Assembly: GCF_009905725.1 (NCBI RefSeq)
Contig: NZ_JAAAKV010000010.1
Coordinates: 160,938-224,937, forward strand
Length of the DNA: 64,000 nucleotides
Direction of reading: 5' to 3'
Source of the DNA: Emticicia sp. CRIBPO
GTDB taxonomy: Bacteria > Bacteroidota > Bacteroidia > Cytophagales > Spirosomataceae
The notes below the pieces were generated by a model. That model searched no databases. It had not been told where the DNA came from and was given only the letters and a program-made list of their open reading frames with translations. Below are positions 26,272 through 35,577 of this stretch, piece by piece. Both the position numbers and the translations under genes were made by a program. Every line of letters begins with the position of its first letter. Position 1 is the first letter of the stretch.

Positions 26272-27345
26272 ATGCAGAAACGGATTTTTATATGGCTGAG
26301 CCTGCTGACGTTCATTTTTACAGCCTTTGTTCAGCTGAACGAAAAAGCATTGCCGCCTTTGGAAAAGCTATCGGACTATGGCTTTTTTGAAGGAAAAATA
26401 GCTGATCAGAAGCCCGTGAAGGGTGTGGTGCCTTATACGCTCAATACGCCTTTGTTTACCGATTACGCCGAAAAACTGAGGTTTGTCAAACTGCCCGAAG
26501 GTCAGAAGGCTGTGTACAATGAAAAGGAGGTGCTGGATTTTCCCGTGGGTACCACCATCATCAAAACCTTTTATTATCCACTGGATTTCAGAAAACCTGA
26601 AAAAGGGCGTCAGATCATTGAGACAAGATTGCTTATTCATGAAAAAGCAGGCTGGAGAGCTTTGGTTTATGTATGGAACGACGAACAGACAGACGCCCTC
26701 CTGGATGTGGCCGGAAGTATCAAGGAAGTGAAATACACCTACCTGGATGGTAAAAAGAAGAAGCACCTTTACGGAATTCCGAACCTGAACCAATGCAAGG
26801 GATGCCACAACCGTAACGAGATCATGTCTCCTATCGGACCGTCCGCCCGACAGCTGAGCGGTCAGCTCCAACAAGAAGCCCTGACTTACAGTCCTGCGAG
26901 TTTTGCGGGATATGATCCGGCAGAAAATCAACTCAATGCCTGGAGTAAAAGCGGAATACTGGAAGGATTGCCGGGAAAACTGCCTGTGGCTGTGGTATGG
27001 AATAATGCGGCTACGGGTTCGGTCGAACAAAGAGCCAAAATGTGGCTGGATATCAATTGTGCCCATTGCCACAGACCCGAAGGCCCGGCCAGCACTTCAG
27101 GTCTCAATCTGAGCATTCACAATGAAGACCCTGTCACTTACGGGATCAGCAAAACACCCGTAGCCTCAGGCCGTGGTTCCGGTAATCTGATGCATGATAT
27201 TGTACCCGGCAAACCCAGCGAATCGATACTGATTTACAGAATGGAGTCAACGGATCCTGGTGTCATGATGCCGGAAGTGGGGCGAAAGACGGTTCATGTA
27301 GAAGGCGTAGCCCTCGTAAAGGAGTGGATTCTCGGGTTAAAGTGA
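26272..27345 (+). CDS. SO2930-family diheme c-type cytochrome
   Basis: The 357-residue protein has an N-terminal hydrophobic export segment (IFIWLSLLTFIFTAFVQ) and two c-type heme motifs: CKGCH at residues 175-179 and CAHCH at 263-267. It starts 3 bases after the beta-helix gene, so the two are translated from one message. The family is named after Shewanella SO2930. The likely role is periplasmic or outer-membrane electron transfer connected with the beta-helix partner. No direct substrate can be inferred. Confidence 0.9.
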   Translation: MQKRIFIWLSLLTFIFTAFVQLNEKALPPLEKLSDYGFFEGKIADQKPVKGVVPYTLNTPLFTDYAEKLRFVKLPEGQKAVYNEKEVLDFPVGTTIIKTFYYPLDFRKPEKGRQIIETRLLIHEKAGWRALVYVWNDEQTDALLDVAGSIKEVKYTYLDGKKKKHLYGIPNLNQCKGCHNRNEIMSPIGPSARQLSGQLQQEALTYSPASFAGYDPAENQLNAWSKSGILEGLPGKLPVAVVWNNAATGSVEQRAKMWLDINCAHCHRPEGPASTSGLNLSIHNEDPVTYGISKTPVASGRGSGNLMHDIVPGKPSESILIYRMESTDPGVMMPEVGRKTVHVEGVALVKEWILGLK

Positions 27346-27441
27346 GATATCTCTGATTTTAGTAAATTTTCAAATTTTTTTGTAACCTTTTGTTATTCAT
27401 AGAGTTACCGGTCTGATAATTATTCAAACCTGGAAAAGCTA

Positions 27442-28623
27442 ATGACAAAACGTATTCCTCTTCTCTTCAGTTTTTTAATGGCGGCACTTATGGCTGCCGG
27501 ACAAAGCCCCGCTAAAACTTCAAAACTGGATTCTCTTGTACAAACGCTGGGAAAAGGCCTGATGGACCAGCCGCAGTCTGTCGGACTTTCCATCGGAATT
27601 TATCACCGGGGAAGTAAACACTTCTATAATTTCGGGACAGTTGAAAAAGGCAAAGCACAAAAGCCTTCGGAAAATACCTTGTATGAAATCGGATCGGTCA
27701 CCAAAACTTTTGCCAGCCTGATATTGGCTAAAGCAGTGCTTGAAAAGAAAGTAAAACTGGAGGATGATATCCGTCAATACATCGCCGGGGAATATCCGAA
27801 TCTGCAATTTGGCGGGCACCCCATTCAACTCGTACAACTGGCTAATACGACGGCAGGAATTCCTGAATGGATACCTGAGGAGCCTGAAATACTTAAAAAA
27901 GCACATGCTGATTCAGTCGCATTGCTCCGAGAAAAGATCTACGGAAAATACACCCGGGAGGACTTTTTTAAAGGATTGCATGAGGTGAAGCTGGATACCA
28001 TCCCGGGCACCAAACGCAGGCACAGCAATGGCGGAGCCCAACTGCTGACCTATATTCTTGAAAATGTATATCAGCAACCTTTTGAGGAACTGGTGGAGGA
28101 ATATATTTTGAAACCCAATAAGATGGATCAGTCAAAATTCGTTGTACCGGCTTCTTTAGCGGCACAAATGGCCAGAGGGTATAATGAAAATGGTAAAATG
28201 ACTCCTCCGGGTTTCACCAGCCCTTATTTCAGGGGGATGGCAGGACTGAAATCAGGCACTGCAGATCTCCTGAAGTATATGCAACTGATGCTGGATGATC
28301 AGAATGCCACCACCGCCAGGGCCATACAAAGGACCGTCAATGTAGATATTTCAACGCCCAAAATATGGACGGCCAGGCCGGGAGAGACCATCAGATCTGA
28401 TTTTTTCAGTGTGGGGATGAACTGGTTTCTTTATCAATATGAAAAAGGCAAGACCCAGGTGTGGGCTGACGGCGGAACATCGGGGTTTAATTCTTACCTC
28501 ATTTTTTACCCGGAATCTGACCTGGGAATAGTGGTGCTGGCCAATAAATCAGACGAAAAGACCTTCCATGCATTACCGGGAATAGCGAATGCCATTTTTC
28601 GTCAACTGACAGATAAAAAGTGA
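27442..28623 (+). CDS. Serine hydrolase of the beta-lactamase/PBP (class C) family
   Basis: The 393-residue protein has a signal peptide (about 20 residues) and the SxxK motif S85-V-T-K88 of class C beta-lactamases and DD-peptidases. The second motif, usually Tyr-x-Asn, reads His194-Ser195-Asn196 here. GGTSGFNSYL near residue 350 stands in for the third motif. It is likely a periplasmic esterase or peptidase. The Tyr-to-His change removes the usual second catalytic residue, so activity may be altered. It ends 1 base before the convergent DinB-like gene, so their 3' ends touch. Confidence 0.85.
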   Translation: MTKRIPLLFSFLMAALMAAGQSPAKTSKLDSLVQTLGKGLMDQPQSVGLSIGIYHRGSKHFYNFGTVEKGKAQKPSENTLYEIGSVTKTFASLILAKAVLEKKVKLEDDIRQYIAGEYPNLQFGGHPIQLVQLANTTAGIPEWIPEEPEILKKAHADSVALLREKIYGKYTREDFFKGLHEVKLDTIPGTKRRHSNGGAQLLTYILENVYQQPFEELVEEYILKPNKMDQSKFVVPASLAAQMARGYNENGKMTPPGFTSPYFRGMAGLKSGTADLLKYMQLMLDDQNATTARAIQRTVNVDISTPKIWTARPGETIRSDFFSVGMNWFLYQYEKGKTQVWADGGTSGFNSYLIFYPESDLGIVVLANKSDEKTFHALPGIANAIFRQLTDKK

Positions 28624-28624
28624 T

Positions 28625-29233
28625 TTACTTCGGATAACCCGGGCTTTTCTTGATCCTGGCAATCTGTTTCAGATGCCTGTCGGTGTGCCCGAAATGAACG
28701 ACCATCAGCCCGTGAATGCTCCTTCGTTTCTCGTCTCCGTCCCGGAAAGTATAATACATTTTGAGATCGGAAGTGGTATTTTTAACGAACAGGATGATGC
28801 TTTCACGGCCATACAGGAAGAATGTGAGGTTGTCTTCCCCTTTCATGAGGCCCAGTGGTGTGGCGTTTCTTTCAGCTACGTGCGGGTTCGGGTCACCCAT
28901 CCACGACAGGTAAGTGCTGTCGGAATAGGCGGTTTTATACAATTCCGGTTCAGGATCCGAACTGAGCATGATACCCGCTTCCTGTTCGAAAATTCTTTCA
29001 TATAAGCCGAGATGCTCAAGTACCTGGCCAATTGACCACTTCTCAGGGGTCTCTTTGTACGCCCATTGGGCCGGACTGAGGTTTTTAGTTTCCCGGATGA
29101 TCTCATTTTTGGTTCTTTCCAGGTTTTCCAGCAGGAATTTCCGGTCAGCCTCAGTCCATAATTTCGTGGTCTGAGCTTCGGAGGTGATGGATATCCATAA
29201 GAAAGAACTGATCAGAAGCAAAGATTTTAGCAT
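28625..29233 (-). CDS. Exported DinB-family (DinB_2) protein
   Basis: The 202-residue protein has a signal peptide (MLKSLLLISSFLWISITSEAQ) and a four-helix bundle of the DinB_2 type (LSPAQWAYKETPEKWSIGQVLEHLGLYERI; MVVHFGHTDRHLKQI). The metal ligands are the first His (in EHL) and the pair of His near the C-terminus (HFGHTDRH). DinB-like proteins can be thiol-S-transferases or esterases; the substrate here is not evident. It converges with the serine hydrolase gene. Confidence 0.82.
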   Translation of the reverse strand: MLKSLLLISSFLWISITSEAQTTKLWTEADRKFLLENLERTKNEIIRETKNLSPAQWAYKETPEKWSIGQVLEHLGLYERIFEQEAGIMLSSDPEPELYKTAYSDSTYLSWMGDPNPHVAERNATPLGLMKGEDNLTFFLYGRESIILFVKNTTSDLKMYYTFRDGDEKRRSIHGLMVVHFGHTDRHLKQIARIKKSPGYPK

Positions 29234-29432
29234 GGCAACTAGAGTTGGTTGATTTTCAGATCACTGTCAGTCAGTAAATTAAGGATTTATTTCAAGCAGG
29301 ACAATATCTTTCGTTATCTTTTATTGAACGGTTCATTTCCTGACTTGCAGTGAATGCTCGCTACATGTGTAATGACGAAGATCAAGGCCTTCAGATATCC
29401 GGTAATCTGTTGATTGCTTTTTGCAGCCGAAC

Positions 29433-29960
29433 TTATTTCTTTGGCCGGAAGACCTTAATTGCTTCTTCATTTGCCTCAATAAAAGGGCCTTCGATAAGGT
29501 CAATGCAATAAGGAATGGCAGGGAAAACGGCTTCAAGGCATGTCCGTATGGCTGCAGGTTTGCCGGGGAGGTTGACGATCAGGCTGTTGTTGCGGATACC
29601 TGCCGTTTGTCTTGATAAAATAGCGGTGGGCACCTGCTCCAGGCTTACTTTTCGCATCAGTTCGCCGAAACCGGGCAGCAGCTTGTGACAAATATTTTCG
29701 GTGGCTTCTGTCGTTACATCACGTTTGGCCGGGCCTGTGCCGCCTGTAGTCACAATCAGGCTGCAACTCTCATTGTCGGCCATGTCGATCAGGTGCTGTT
29801 CTATGACGGCTTGTTCGTCCGGAATAACGCGGTAAACGGCTTGCCATTCGGAACTGATAAATTCGCGGAGGGTCTGTTCAATGTATTTTCCTGAGATATC
29901 TTCATAAACCTGGGCACTTGCTCTGTCAGAGACGGTCAGGATGCCAATTTTAATGCTCAT
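29433..29960 (-). CDS. Molybdopterin adenylyltransferase (MogA/MoaB-like)
   Basis: The 175-residue protein starts IGILTVSDRASAQVYEDISG and has TTGGTGPAKRDVTTEATENI (residues about 70-90), the molybdopterin-binding loop, and LPGKPAAIRTCLEAVFPAIPYCIDLI toward the end. MogA adenylates molybdopterin before metal insertion. The only molybdoenzyme in this window is the sulfite oxidase-like protein at 15340. It is followed (in the reverse direction) by a 199-base interval without a gene. Confidence 0.9.
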   Translation of the reverse strand: MSIKIGILTVSDRASAQVYEDISGKYIEQTLREFISSEWQAVYRVIPDEQAVIEQHLIDMADNESCSLIVTTGGTGPAKRDVTTEATENICHKLLPGFGELMRKVSLEQVPTAILSRQTAGIRNNSLIVNLPGKPAAIRTCLEAVFPAIPYCIDLIEGPFIEANEEAIKVFRPKK

Positions 29961-29966
29961 AAGATA

Positions 29967-30491
29967 TTAAAACTGGTTAAGGATAATCATGTCGGTTTCT
30001 ACCGAATTACTGATGTTTCCGGCCCTGTCTTTAATAGATATTTCGAATTTTACAGAATCCTTTTTAGGTGTAAAGGCATGAAGAAACTGCATGGTATAGC
30101 TCAGAACACCTTCGATAGGGCCATCCTTACCGTCATTTTTAAGCCTTGGGAAGAAACCTGAAAGCGGCTCAAGCGGGATATATTCCACATATTTGCCGTT
30201 TACCCTTCTGTGATATTTGATGACGTAGTTGAAATTATTCACTTTAATAGCCTCTGCAATTTCCGCATCATTGAGACCCAGATCACCGTCTCCATCCTGA
30301 AATTTAACAGATACCACTACCGAATCCTTATATCCTCCGAAGAACTGGTCGATCCTGATATCTTTTTTGATAGAGTTGTACTCTATCTCCGGTTTCAAAG
30401 CGAAATTGGGTTCTTTATAACAGGAAGCCAGGGCAACTGCGGAAAAAATAAAAAAAAGTAAAGCTTTTGGATGAATACCGTATCTTCTCAT
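29967..30491 (-). CDS. Putative lipoprotein (174 aa), function unknown
   Basis: The signal segment ends with the lipobox LASC (Cys near residue 23), followed by YKEPNF. The mature part has alternating strands and ends SVETDMIILNQF. It is next to mogA, 6 bases before its start, so the two are likely co-transcribed, but no molybdenum-related feature is seen. I do not recognise the family. Confidence 0.65.
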   Translation of the reverse strand: MRRYGIHPKALLFFIFSAVALASCYKEPNFALKPEIEYNSIKKDIRIDQFFGGYKDSVVVSVKFQDGDGDLGLNDAEIAEAIKVNNFNYVIKYHRRVNGKYVEYIPLEPLSGFFPRLKNDGKDGPIEGVLSYTMQFLHAFTPKKDSVKFEISIKDRAGNISNSVETDMIILNQF

Positions 30492-30574
30492 TATCTAAAA
30501 CTTATTTTTGTAAAAATAATCAAAACTCAGGAGTCAGGACTTTATTTTCGATGTTTATTTTTTAATACTATTTG

Positions 30575-31639
30575 ATGAATACCAGGGACGAATTAAAATC
30601 AGCGGTTTTACAATTGGATCAGCATCCACTTCATTTTGAACGTCTGGCTCTGGAGGTATTCAATTTTCAATATGAAACCAACCCGGTTTATCACGCTTAC
30701 GTCAGAAATCTGAATGTTAAACCGCTTTCAGTCAACAGGATAGAGAAAATTCCTTTTTTGCCTGTTGAATTCTTCAAAACCCAGAAGGTCATCAGCGGCC
30801 CCACGAACCCTCAGCTGGTGTTTGAGAGCAGCGGTACCACCGCCCGGACCACGAGCAGGCATTACGTTTCGGACCTGCCGTTTTATGAGCTGCTGAGTCA
30901 GAAAATATTCGAAAACTTCTACGGTCCGCTGACCGATTATCATATTTTCGCCCTGCTTCCTTCTTATCTTGAACGAAATAACTCGTCGCTGGTGTATATG
31001 GTCAGGAATTTTATTTACAGGTCTTTTTCACAGGAATCAGGCTTCTTTTTGAACAATCCGGAAGACCTTTTGCGAAGTATTCAGGAAACTTCTGAAAAAT
31101 CAGGACCGAAGCGTAAAATTTTATTGATCGGAGTTACGTTTGCATTACTGGATTTAGCTGAAAATCAACATTATGCTTCCCTGCTCAGAAATCACAGTGA
31201 AGATCTGATAGTCATGGAAACCGGGGGAATGAAAGGCCGCAGAAAGGAGCTTTTAAGGGAGGAAGTCCATGAAATCCTTACCAGGGCTTTTGGGGTGGAG
31301 AAAATCCACTCTGAATATGGTATGACGGAGCTACTCTCCCAGGGTTATTCAAAAGGAGAAGGGATATTCGATTTGCCGGCCTCTATGAAGATACTTTTAA
31401 GGGAAGTCAACGACCCGTTTACCTATCTTCCAAGCTTCGCTTTGGGTGATGAAAATCAGAATGTGAAATATCGCGGCAAATCAGGCGGAATAAATGTAAT
31501 AGATTTGGCTAATATCGATTCCTGTTCGTTTATAGAAACCAAAGACCTCGGAAGTTTCTCGGAAGATTACAAACAGTTCAGAATCATGGGCAGGTTTGAC
31601 AACTCCGATCTCAGAGGGTGTAATTTAATGGTCAACTGA
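30575..31639 (+). CDS. LuxE-like acyl-protein synthetase
   Basis: The 354-residue protein has the phosphate-loop motif ESSGTTART (residues 84-92) and SEYGMTELLSQGYS near residue 248, the adenylate-forming motifs of acyl-protein synthetase/LuxE-type enzymes, which activate a fatty acid and load it onto a protein. The frame can begin at a TTG one codon earlier, but ATG 30575 is preferred. Its stop codon overlaps the start of the following helicase gene (TGATG at 31637-31641), so translation is probably coupled. LuxE in luciferase operons feeds aldehyde synthesis; here no lux genes are present, so substrate is unknown. Confidence 0.82.
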   Translation: MNTRDELKSAVLQLDQHPLHFERLALEVFNFQYETNPVYHAYVRNLNVKPLSVNRIEKIPFLPVEFFKTQKVISGPTNPQLVFESSGTTARTTSRHYVSDLPFYELLSQKIFENFYGPLTDYHIFALLPSYLERNNSSLVYMVRNFIYRSFSQESGFFLNNPEDLLRSIQETSEKSGPKRKILLIGVTFALLDLAENQHYASLLRNHSEDLIVMETGGMKGRRKELLREEVHEILTRAFGVEKIHSEYGMTELLSQGYSKGEGIFDLPASMKILLREVNDPFTYLPSFALGDENQNVKYRGKSGGINVIDLANIDSCSFIETKDLGSFSEDYKQFRIMGRFDNSDLRGCNLMVN

Positions 31640-34600
31640 TGCAAAAAGTCCTGAAAACATACCTGAGAAGGCTGATCAACCTGAGTTCAGCCAACCGCTC
31701 ACTGTTACTTATGAATTTGCCGAAATCACAGTTCCTGGATATCCACGAACTTGATTTTGTCTTGAATATGCCTTCTTTTGAGGTCGTCAATCAACTGATT
31801 GCCCAAAAGAAACAAATCCCGCTGTGTGAGGTCATTGACCCGCGTGATGTCCGTAATAACGAGATTAGCAAACAGGTCAGCCAGATATCCAGAACCGAGC
31901 AAACCATACAGGAGGAGCGTGGTGTTCAGGACCTTTTTGTGGGTTATCCTTTTGTTAAAGGGAAGTTTCTGGATGGGACTTCGGTCAGATGTCCCCTTGT
32001 GTTTTTCCCGGTAAGTCTGAAAAAAGGGGTTTTAAAAGGGCAGCAGAGCCCGGTCTGGTTTCTGGAACCCAGAGATGCCGACATTACCCTCAACAGGAGT
32101 TTTCTGACTGCTTACTCTCATTTTAACAGCCAGGGACTTTCAGACGAACTCTTTGATTTTTCGCTGGAAGATTTTCCGGAAAACAGCGTGGAGTTCAGAA
32201 CTGCCTTGTATGAGTTTTTGAAAGACAGCCCGCTGAAAATCAATTTTAACCAGGATTTATTCACTGATAAGCTTACCTTATTTGAAAAATTACTGAAGGC
32301 AGATATAGAGACGGTTGAAAAGAACGGCGAACTGAAACTTTTCCCGCAGGCCGTGTTGGGGATCTTCCCTCAGGGTGGCTCTTTTCTGATCGAGGATTAC
32401 GAAAACATGCTCAGAAACGAGACTTTCGATAATGAGGAAGGCTTTGAAAGCCTGTTTCCTGCTCCCGAAGAGTTCGTTTCAGGTCATTCCATCCGTGAGG
32501 AAGAATTGTTGCTGCCTTTCGAAGTCGACGCTTCACAGGAAGACGCCATCAAGACCATCAAAACCGGCCAGTCATTGCTGATCCAGGGTCCTCCGGGCAC
32601 CGGTAAGTCGCAGCTGATCTGCAATCTCATCTCGGATTATATCGCTAAAGGAAAGAAAGTGCTGGTGGTATGTCAGAAGCGTGCCGCTCTCGACACTGTT
32701 TACAAGCGTCTGGACAAGGCGGGTATCACTGACTTTATAGGTTTGGTGCATGACTATAAAAATGACCGTAAGTCTATTTTTGACAAGATCAGCTCCCAGA
32801 TCGACAAAACGGAAGTGTATAAAAAACAGAACCAAAGCCTGGATGCCATATTCCTGGAAAGGGAATTTGACCAGACCTGCAGGCGTATTGATCAGATAAC
32901 CAAAGAATTAGGTCAGTTTAAAACAGCTTTGTTCGACGAATCCTATGCCGGGAAAAGCATCAAGGAATTGTATCTTTTGCAGGACAAGGATGCTGTTCTG
33001 ATTGATCTCACTGGTATTTACCGCGACTTCAATTTTGTAGAACTCAATGACTTTGAAAGAGACCTGAACAGGATTCAGTCTTATAAAAAAATCCTTGAAA
33101 ACGGCACGCCGGAAGCTGATTTCTGGAAACTCAGAAAATCGGCAAGACACTGGACACCTTCAGACCAGAAGAAAATCACCGGATTACTGAAAACTTCGAT
33201 GGACACCTGGAAGAAAACAGCCTCAGAACTTGAGGAAGCCCTGGGTAAGTCGTTGAAAGTGAATGATCTGATGGAGATTTTGCCGGAAGTCCTGGATGAA
33301 ATCGCCGGACTATTACATGAAGAGGATCATCTCGCCTTATTCGGAAAACTGGATTCAGGAGAAGTAAGATTACTGAAAAAGAACCAAAGGGCGGAGATAG
33401 AAGAAAGTTTACATAAAATTGCTACCAGTGGAGGAATAAATCCCGTGTTCTTTGAAGACCAGAAGACTATTTCTGTAGCCATCGACGAAGCCCAGGACAA
33501 AAGCAAAGGTTTTATTTCCAGGAGTATTTTCAAGACTTTTTCCGATAATAAAACGCTGGTCAATAAGCTCTTAACGGATGAGGGCCTTTCGTTCACGACT
33601 GAAAACATCCTGTTGCTACGGGATAAATTCAACAATACGGTCTTATTTCAATCCCTCTCTAAAGAAATCGCCCTTGCGGGATTGAATTTGCCGGATGATT
33701 TTAAAGCGGCACAAGCCGTCTGGGCAGCCTATGAAAAAGCATCCCAGGCCTTTGAATTGCTCCGGGAGTCTGTTCCTGTTTTGTCCGGGACGCTGTATAC
33801 CAAAATTCCGGATCTTGGAAGTTTTACTTATCTCAACAGGCTTTTGAAAGACCATTTCGACCTGATAGGACTTACCATTTCAAACCTCAAAGAATACCTG
33901 GCAGAGGAACAGATCGAAATTTTCTGGACATCTGATGTGCAAGCCATTAATCAGTATTTTAACGGGAATTTCGATTACCTGGTGGAGCTTGACCAGCTCA
34001 CTGGAAGCCTGACTACGACAGAGACCAAAGTGCTGGAATTGCTTGAAAAAGCGGATTTAAAGCCCGAAACGAACTATTTTGAAACTTTCAGACAGTCGCT
34101 GATCCACAGCTGGGTGGAGTATATTGAAGAAATACATCCTATTCTGAGGGGAACAAGTACTTTGAAGATCAGCAGCTCGGAAGAAGAACTGAAGACCTCC
34201 GTTCAGAAAAAACAGGGTTTAAGCCGGGATATCCTGGCCCTGAAAATCAAGGAATTTACCTACAAAGACCTGGAAAAAAACCGCCTGGGAAATACCATTA
34301 CTTTCAGGGAATTGTATCACCAGACGACCAAGAAAAGGAAGATATGGCCGCTCAGAAAGTTGCTGGCTGAATACCCCGACGAGGTGTTCAAACTCTTACC
34401 TTGCTGGCTGGTTTCACCGGAGACCACTTCGGCTATTTTCCCTTTGCCTGAAAATGATGATTCTTATTCGAAATTCGACCTGGTCATTTTCGATGAAGCT
34501 TCCCAGTGTTTCTCTGAGTCGGGAATACCTGCCCTGATGCGGGCCAGGCAGGCTGTTATTGTGGGAGATAACAAACAACTTCAGCCCAGCGATCTGTACA

Positions 34601-35577
34601 AAATCAGGTTTGAAGACCAGGAAACAGAAGAGCCTTTGCTCGAAATAGATTCTTTGCTTGATCTTGGGTCTCAGTTTTTACCCCAGAAACAACTGACCGG
34701 ACACTACAGAAGCAAGAACCTGGAGCTGATCGACTTTTCCAACAGGCATTTTTACAAAAGTAAACTCAGGTTACTGCCGGATTTCAAGGACATCAACCAG
34801 GCTGCTCCACCGATTAAGTTCATTAAAATTGATGGCATCTGGGAGGATAATACGAACCCTGTAGAAGCTTTGGCAGTCGTGGAACTGATCAGGGAACTCA
34901 AAATGAGCAACCCGAAAGAGGAGATCGGTGTAGTGGCGTTTAACTTCAAACAGGCCGAGCTTATTTTCCGGATGCTGGAAGCTGAAGGCTTGAATTCGCC
35001 CGATATACACGTCAAAAACATCGAGAATATACAGGGAGACGAATTCCAGACCCTGATTTTTTCTATCGCCTATGCCCCTGATAAATCAGGAAAACTGGTC
35101 ATGAACTTCGGCTCACTGAACCAGAAAGGCGGAGAAAACAGGCTGAACGTGGCCATTACCCGTGCCAAGGAAAAGATATTCGTGATTTCCAGCATTTTTC
35201 CGGAGCAGCTTAATGTAGAGTCTTCGTCCAATGAAGGGCCGAAACTGCTTAAAAAGTACCTCGAATATGTCAGGATTGTTTCAGACAATGAGTTTTTACC
35301 TACATTCCAGCCTTCTGAAAAATCCTTTGCCATCAGTCTTAAGCAACTGATCATGGATAAGTATGCCGGTCAGACCGGACCGGAATACCTCGAAGAGCTT
35401 CCTTTTGCAGACATCACACTCAAAGAGTCAGACCGCTACAGATCATTGCTGCTGACCGACGATACGCTGTTTTATGACAGCCTGAGTCCCAAAGAGTTTT
35501 TTGCCTACATGCCTCTATTGCTCAAGCAAAAGGGCTGGAGTTTCGAACGCCGCTGGAGTCGCCGGTTTAATGCTTAG
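31639..35577 (+). CDS. Very large SF1 helicase, DUF4011-like N-terminus (1312 aa)
   Basis: Residues 1-35 (YLRRLINLSSANRSLL) resemble the DUF4011 start of large prokaryotic helicases. The Walker A motif is GPPGTGKS (317-324), the Walker B is DEAS (952-955), then VGDNKQLQPS, LTGHYRSKN, and the C-terminal helicase block NVAITRAKEKIFVISS. Between Walker A and B lies a 600-residue Lys/Glu-rich region. This is an SF1 Upf1/Dna2-type helicase. Large DUF4011-type helicases are sometimes part of anti-phage systems, but no nuclease, methylase or toxin is visible here. It overlaps the LuxE-like gene upstream and its last 11 bases overlap the reverse-strand terC gene. Confidence 0.86.
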   Translation: MQKVLKTYLRRLINLSSANRSLLLMNLPKSQFLDIHELDFVLNMPSFEVVNQLIAQKKQIPLCEVIDPRDVRNNEISKQVSQISRTEQTIQEERGVQDLFVGYPFVKGKFLDGTSVRCPLVFFPVSLKKGVLKGQQSPVWFLEPRDADITLNRSFLTAYSHFNSQGLSDELFDFSLEDFPENSVEFRTALYEFLKDSPLKINFNQDLFTDKLTLFEKLLKADIETVEKNGELKLFPQAVLGIFPQGGSFLIEDYENMLRNETFDNEEGFESLFPAPEEFVSGHSIREEELLLPFEVDASQEDAIKTIKTGQSLLIQGPPGTGKSQLICNLISDYIAKGKKVLVVCQKRAALDTVYKRLDKAGITDFIGLVHDYKNDRKSIFDKISSQIDKTEVYKKQNQSLDAIFLEREFDQTCRRIDQITKELGQFKTALFDESYAGKSIKELYLLQDKDAVLIDLTGIYRDFNFVELNDFERDLNRIQSYKKILENGTPEADFWKLRKSARHWTPSDQKKITGLLKTSMDTWKKTASELEEALGKSLKVNDLMEILPEVLDEIAGLLHEEDHLALFGKLDSGEVRLLKKNQRAEIEESLHKIATSGGINPVFFEDQKTISVAIDEAQDKSKGFISRSIFKTFSDNKTLVNKLLTDEGLSFTTENILLLRDKFNNTVLFQSLSKEIALAGLNLPDDFKAAQAVWAAYEKASQAFELLRESVPVLSGTLYTKIPDLGSFTYLNRLLKDHFDLIGLTISNLKEYLAEEQIEIFWTSDVQAINQYFNGNFDYLVELDQLTGSLTTTETKVLELLEKADLKPETNYFETFRQSLIHSWVEYIEEIHPILRGTSTLKISSSEEELKTSVQKKQGLSRDILALKIKEFTYKDLEKNRLGNTITFRELYHQTTKKRKIWPLRKLLAEYPDEVFKLLPCWLVSPETTSAIFPLPENDDSYSKFDLVIFDEASQCFSESGIPALMRARQAVIVGDNKQLQPSDLYKIRFEDQETEEPLLEIDSLLDLGSQFLPQKQLTGHYRSKNLELIDFSNRHFYKSKLRLLPDFKDINQAAPPIKFIKIDGIWEDNTNPVEALAVVELIRELKMSNPKEEIGVVAFNFKQAELIFRMLEAEGLNSPDIHVKNIENIQGDEFQTLIFSIAYAPDKSGKLVMNFGSLNQKGGENRLNVAITRAKEKIFVISSIFPEQLNVESSSNEGPKLLKKYLEYVRIVSDNEFLPTFQPSEKSFAISLKQLIMDKYAGQTGPEYLEELPFADITLKESDRYRSLLLTDDTLFYDSLSPKEFFAYMPLLLKQKGWSFERRWSRRFNA

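Noticed and set aside
26368..27072. 234-residue frame antisense to the diheme cytochrome
   Set aside because: The forward protein has two intact heme motifs and is a firm gene; the antisense frame has none.
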